Positions 60,001 to 64,000 of a DNA stretch of 64,000 nt are shown here, one piece after another. Source of the DNA: Stictocephala bisonia (lineage: Eukaryota > Arthropoda > Insecta > Hemiptera > Membracidae); contig JAQJVL010000782.1 of NCBI GenBank assembly GCA_035578905.1, positions 32,501 through 96,500 on the forward strand, written 5' to 3'. The notes beneath the pieces are model-generated. The model ran no database searches, was not told the origin of the DNA, and was given only the letters and a program-made list of their open reading frames with translations. Both the position numbers and the translations under genes were made by a program. Position 1 is the stretch's first letter. Every line of letters begins with the position of its first letter.

Positions 60001-60274
60001 CCCGATGAGGTTGGTCTTTTCGGTGAATAGGGTGAAGTGCGGCTAGCACAGACCACAGGAAACACTTGTTGTCGTTTTTATTAATATTGAGCACGGCGTG
60101 TTTAGCTGTAATTTTCTTTGGTAGTTCACAGTATGTTGATCCACGAAGAGGCTTATAGTTGTTGATTCTCAGTTCCAGGGAGATGATCTTGCTGAGGGTC
60201 CACCCGGATCCCTTGGCGTAGAACTCATCCATTTCCTTTAGAAGCTTCCCCTCGGCGTCCTCCAGATAGTTCAC
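57053..60274 (-). pseudogene. Family B DNA polymerase, right unit
   Basis: Same domain order as the left copy and the same TGA (58316-58318) and TAA (57995-57997). It is two codons longer because of an extra Glu-His in the acidic/His repeat before Exo III. A few residues differ: the Asn-rich run near residue 65, Ala to Thr near 56, Tyr to Asp near 265, and Asp to Asn near 454. All exonuclease motifs and polymerase motifs A, B and C are unchanged. The copies are therefore very close, and the lesions predate their separation. Confidence 0.88.
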
Positions 60275-60903
60275 AATGTTAGTGGTGGGAAGGATGATGC
60301 GTTCTTAGTCTTGAAGTTCATCTCCTTCCTCTCATCGTTATCGCCTACTGGCTTCTTATACTCGGCGATGAAAACTACTTGCGTCTTGATGTTCTCTGCA
60401 TGCAAGTTTTCTGCAATCTTCGCCATGATTAGCTCTCGGGCTTGTCGGAGGAATCCAGCTGGATCCTTAATACCGGGACGATTGACGACGGAGTAGGTCT
60501 TCATCCTGTCCCGGAACGCCTTCGCGATCTCTTCAATACGGAGCTGCTTTCCTCCAATCAGATGATCTACTGCTCCCTTAGCCGTATTGTATGCCGATAC
60601 GATGGTTGAGCGGACGGTATCAATGATGGAAGTGCTGGTTGACGGTTGGGGGTCGTCCTCAAAACGAGCAACCTTGGAAGTGGAGGGGGCTGGCTCGTCG
60701 GCTTTCCTCTTGAGGTGAGCGGGGCTACACTTCTTGAGGTGACGTCTGAGGTTGGAGATAGTTATTATGAGTCCACAAGCCGGACAGGGACGTTGAGGCT
60801 CCTGGGTTGTTGTAGGCCCGGTGCAGCTCTTGAGGTGGCGAACTATGTTCTTCCGAGATACGAGCTTGCCGCATCTGGGGCATGCAATCTGGTTGGGGTT
60901 CAT
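60271..60903 (-). CDS. Double zinc-finger protein, right unit
   Basis: 210 codons on the minus strand from the ATG at 60903. It is the same protein as 48817-49449 apart from a few changes (Met to Ile in the second finger; Cys to Phe in the IAEYK region). Both CCHC fingers are intact. It ends at the same frame change just before the polymerase frame, with a four-base overlap. Confidence 0.65.
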   Translation of the reverse strand: MNPNQIACPRCGKLVSRKNIVRHLKSCTGPTTTQEPQRPCPACGLIITISNLRRHLKKCSPAHLKRKADEPAPSTSKVARFEDDPQPSTSTSIIDTVRSTIVSAYNTAKGAVDHLIGGKQLRIEEIAKAFRDRMKTYSVVNRPGIKDPAGFLRQARELIMAKIAENLHAENIKTQVVFIAEYKKPVGDNDERKEMNFKTKNASSFPPLTL

Positions 60904-60984
60904 GATGATGATCTGCAAATGAATTTATAGGTTATGTACGTTGTAAATAGCGGAGCTGCTAGATGTGTCTCGTTCAAAAGTCTG

Positions 60985-61028
60985 AGACTGAATGAGAATT
61001 GTCCTGAAATCATCGTAATATATATGCC
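60985..61028 (-). promoter_or_regulatory. Candidate TATA/initiator promoter of the right unit
   Basis: Mirror of 48694-48736: TAATATATATG with AGACTGAA on the plus strand, giving a TATA box and TTCAGTCT initiator on the minus strand. Motif-based only. Confidence 0.4.
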
Positions 61029-61069
61029 CCGGATCCAAGATGGCGGCCCCCAGTCCTGACAACCTGTTG

Positions 61070-61345
61070 GGAATTTTCCCTCCCAAAATTTCCCTCAAAT
61101 TCCCTTTTTGTACTATATAAAATACACAATTAGCCTTGTTATACTATATAAAATGCACTTTTAGCCTAGCTATATTGTATTGCATGCGTATCTGTACACG
61201 TGTACCAAATTTGAGCGAAATCGAACGGTAAATAACGAAACTAGATCCGGAGTGGTGGGTGTAAAGATAAGTCCAGAGACGACATATACATAATACAAAC
61301 GGTTTATATTGTATGGCATGCGTATCTGTACACGTGTACCAAATT
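61070..61345 (-). repeat. Outer end of the right unit, first part
   Basis: Mirror of the left outer end. It includes an extra tandem copy of the subterminal motif (ACTATATAAAATACACAATT and ACTATATAAAATGCACTTTT), where the left end has one. The terminal direct repeat is cut by the LINE at 61346. Confidence 0.8.
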
Positions 61346-63832
61346 GATAAAATATAATAAAAAATCTAATAATCAATCCATTGAACATTCAGGCTTTTGT
61401 ATAAATGCTCCAGTTCAAAAAAATGTAGATTTTAATCTAGTTAAAGAGAATTTACAGAATGTAAACTGGAATGATGTATACTTAGAAAACAATGTAAATA
61501 TATCCTTTGACAAGTTTTATGAAATTTTGAATAATGTTGTAAGTCTAAGTAAGAAAAGTCAAATAAGTAATAATAAGTTTCTGAAAGCCAAATCATTGAG
61601 CCCGTGGATAACGCTAAACATTTTAAATAAATTTAACAAACGTAAAAAACTGTATAAAATTTTTAAAAGGAGGCCCTACGACTCGTCATTTAAGAACTAT
61701 TTTCAAAAATTTTGTTCTGACTTAAATGGTCATATTTTTAAAACTAAAAACTTATATTATTCTAAAAAATTAGATAACTGTAAAGGTGATTCGTCACAGC
61801 AGTGGAAAATAATCAATAATTTGACTGGAGGCGCCGCAAACAAAACCGTAGACCGGATTGAATTGGACAATGGGTCAGTTGTCACAAATCCAAGCGATAT
61901 CGCTGAGGAGATAAACAACTACCTTATCTCGGTTCAGTCGGACAGGCCTCATACTGTTGCATCAGTCACTCTCCCGCCATTGCACCACTACCCGCAATCC
62001 TTCTTTGTGGCACCTACTACTGAGGATGAAATTAAAATGATTATTAAAGGTTTGAAAAATAAAAAATCTAGTGGTTTTGACAATATAAGTGTACAATTAT
62101 TAAAATTTATTGTTGATGAAATTGCACCTGTATTAGTTTATTTGGTAAATAGCAGTTTCACTAGTGGAATTTTTCCCGAAGTTTTGAAATTAAGCTCTGT
62201 TGTTCCAATATTGAAAAATAACAACTCTAGTAAATTAGATAATCTAAGACCAATTAGTGTGCTCTCAATTTTTTCAAAATTATTAGAAAAAATCATGTTA
62301 TTGCGACTTCAGAAATACTTAAAAAAAATAAAATTTTTTAGTAATCACCAGTATGGTTTTATTAAAGGTAAATCAACAGAGGATGCGCTTTTGAGTGTTT
62401 CAGAGGAAATTTACCAAAGTCTCAACTCTGGGCTTAAAGCTTGTGGGCTCTTTGTTGATTTCAAGAAAGCTTTTGATCTTGTTGATCATGAAATTCTTAT
62501 TAACAAATTAGAATCCATCGGAATAAGAGGAATCGCTCTAAATTGGTTTTCTAGTTTTCTAGTGGGTAGAAAACAACAAGTAAAGATTGGTAACAATTAC
62601 AGCTCAACTAAATTGGTCGAGAGTGGTGTGCCTCAAGGATCTGTAAGCTCAGCTGTATTGTTCCTCATATTTTTAAACGATCTTTTAAAATTGAATTTTC
62701 ATGGAAAAATTAGTGCATTTGCCGATGACATTGCTCTTTTTTATTCCAATAAGAACGTAAATATCCTTGGTGAACATATAAACCACGATCTGTTACTTTT
62801 AAGAGAGTGGTGTTTAGCGAATAAAATGATAGTAAATGTAAATAAAACAAAATATATTAATTTCGATTTTAATAGCTTCGATATACCTTCTCCTATTAAA
62901 TTTCATTCTGAAGCCTGTGATTTAAGAAGATGTAACTGTCAGACCTTGTGCAAAGTAAACAGTTTTAAATATTTAGGCATTACTCTTGATGAAAAATTTA
63001 CTTTCGAACCTCATATTACTATATTGCATAACAATTTAAGGGCATCCATTAGGAAGTTTTATTTCTTAAGAAATATTTGCAGCTCGGAATTATTAAGATC
63101 CCTTTATTTTGCTTTAATTCACTCAAAATTGCAATATGGACTGGTGTGCTGGGGTGGCACCTTTAAATATTTAATAGACAAATTAAGAATAACTCAAAAT
63201 TATTTTTTGCGTATAATATTAAAAAAACCAAGAAGAGATAGTTCATTTCCTCTTTTTCAGCAATTAAATATCTTACCAGTCCAACATCTTTTCATTTTTA
63301 AAGTTTTAAGATTATTTTTTACTAGAAGTGGAAATTTGGGAAACAATTTATTACATTACAATACTCGATATGTTGCTAATCAAAATTTCCGGTTACCAAA
63401 GGTTAAAAAAGCAATTTTTCGTCACTCTTTTAGCTATTTGGGACCAAAATGTTTTAATCAACTGCCTATAAAAATAAAAAATATTTCAAACTTGAAATCA
63501 TTTAGTAAAAACACAATTATTTGGCTTCTACTGAAAGATGAGATACATTTTGTTAATACAGTAGTCTAGTTGTTTATGTAACAAGAAGTTTTTTTTAGTA
63601 TTTTTAAATTTTATAATAAATTTTATCATTAATTAGGTTTATTTTTAAGATACCGCAGTGGCGACTTTTATATTTTTTTTCTTGCAATGCTAGACTCTAG
63701 AATGATTAGTTTCTAAGCTATTAATTTTATGTTTATTTCTTTACTGGTCACACTACTAGTAATAGTGACCAGTTTAAATTTCCAATTATTATAATGTTAC
63801 TTATAACTGTCTTTAAAAAAATGGAAATAAAA

Positions 63833-63862
<30 letters not shown>
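61346..63862 (+). mobile_element. 5'-truncated LINE inserted in the right unit
   Basis: Inserted in the terminal repeat. The uninterrupted left arm reads CCAAATTTGAG; here the break leaves CCAAATT on one side and AATTTGAG on the other, a 4-bp AATT duplication. The insert starts just after where the endonuclease domain would be and ends with AATAAA and an (ATT)n tail (about 63833-63862). No ORF1 or endonuclease is present. Same superfamily as the LINE at 20-24.7 kb, but a different family and tail. Confidence 0.88.
61430..63569 (+). CDS. LINE reverse transcriptase (ORF2 without endonuclease)
   Basis: The frame is open from the insertion edge (TTG at 61344) to TAG at 63567-63569, about 740 codons; no native start remains because the 5' end is lost. 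Start given here is approximate. It has all RT motifs: NLRPISVLS, motif A VDFKKAFD with its Asp, GVPQGSV, and FADD. A Cys-rich block (C..RRCNC..LC) follows motif C, then the CWGGT block and a C-terminal LP.KIKN segment, as in the LINE at 22.3-24.3 kb. With no stop or frame change over this length the insertion is recent. It could only act if transcribed from a flanking promoter. Confidence 0.85.
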
Positions 63863-63865
<3 letters not shown>

Positions 63866-64000
63866 TTGAGCGAAATCAGACGGTAAATAACGAAACTAGA
63901 TCCGGAGTGGTGGGGGTAAAGATAAGTCCAGAGACGATATTCTTGGAATTTTTTCTTCCAGTTATGTCGGAAATTGCCTAAATCGGTGGGATGTTGTTCG
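63863..64000 (-). repeat. Outer end of the right unit, continued past the LINE
   Basis: Reverse complement of 48273-48410, resuming directly after the LINE tail and running off the window. The true end of the element is not visible. Confidence 0.85.

Larger units (their letters stand above)
48273..64000. mobile_element. Giant palindrome: two inverted Polinton-like polymerase units
   Basis: 48273-54517 is repeated in reverse orientation at 54518-64000, interrupted only by a LINE at 61346-63862. The arms differ at few sites: a handful of coding changes, a 6-bp repeat-length change in the polymerase gene, an extra TATATAAAAT-containing 33-bp or so duplication near 61115-61150, and unequal octamer arrays at the centre. 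Each arm carries a zinc-finger ORF, a family B DNA polymerase, a possible integrase remnant and structured motifs. The polymerase type and the remnant suggest a reduced Polinton/Maverick. No capsid, ATPase or protease gene is seen. The right end runs beyond the window. Confidence 0.85.

Noticed and set aside
48273..64000. Palindrome as a pure assembly artefact
   Set aside because: Arms differ by substitutions, a 6-bp indel, an extra subterminal copy, unequal octamer arrays and a one-sided LINE; read-level proof is still lacking.

Overview
The window looks like gene-poor, repeat-rich chromosomal DNA of an arthropod, most likely an insect. It is very AT-rich, carries short interstitial runs of the insect telomere pentamer (CCTAA/TTAGG), and holds CR1/Jockey-type LINEs, a Ty3/gypsy-type LTR retrotransposon, several small TIR elements and a Polinton/Maverick-related DNA element. 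I recognise no host protein-coding gene with confidence. One 140-bp candidate exon near 38.1 kb is the best host lead. Species and order cannot be read from the sequence.

Layout. 0-14.6 kb is dominated by tandem arrays: a 22-bp satellite (441-1939), a 98-bp satellite of about 42 copies (5369-9483), a 64-bp two-part minisatellite (11585-12849) and a 19-bp minisatellite (13237-14072) split by a LINE 3' fragment. A mariner-like TIR element (9917-10496) and a fold-back element (14359-14531) lie here too. 14.5-20 kb is AT-rich with no recognised gene. 20.1-24.7 kb is an almost complete LINE: ORF1 with a PHD finger and coiled coil, then an ORF2 with endonuclease and reverse transcriptase split by one frame change. 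24.7-40.4 kb is AT-rich with a TIR element at 27.1 kb, a decayed LINE reverse transcriptase at 30.4-32.3 kb, a four-copy 83-bp repeat at 36.0 kb and another TIR element at 39.6 kb. 40.39-44.05 kb is a gypsy-type retrotransposon on the minus strand with short LTRs, a large internal deletion and several broken sites. 44.1-48.2 kb changes from AT-rich to GC-richer DNA with a cluster of direct AGGTCA half-sites and a strong hairpin.

The most interesting part is 48.27 kb to the window end: a giant inverted repeat. Two nearly identical units of about 6 kb face each other around an octanucleotide array (AAAAACAG / CTGTTTTT). Each unit carries a candidate TATA/initiator promoter, a small double zinc-finger ORF, a protein-primed-type family B DNA polymerase (3'-5' exonuclease motifs, HNH-like Cys/His insert, polymerase motifs A, B and C), a two-stem structured motif directly after the polymerase, a 46-codon ORF resembling the start of a Polinton-type integrase, a second copy of the two-stem motif with a different but still paired stem, and iteron-like repeats beside the octamer array. 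Both units share the same three lesions (a frame change and two in-frame stops), so the copying that formed the palindrome came after the damage, or the damage is tolerated or recoded. A 5'-truncated LINE with an intact RT frame later inserted into the outer end of the right unit, splitting it with a 4-bp target duplication.

How the parts relate: almost all coding sequence here belongs to mobile elements. The LINEs would copy by target-primed reverse transcription. The gypsy-type copy is dead. The small TIR elements need transposases in trans. The polymerase unit looks like a reduced Polinton derivative whose head-to-head dimer form resembles a replication or fold-back product.
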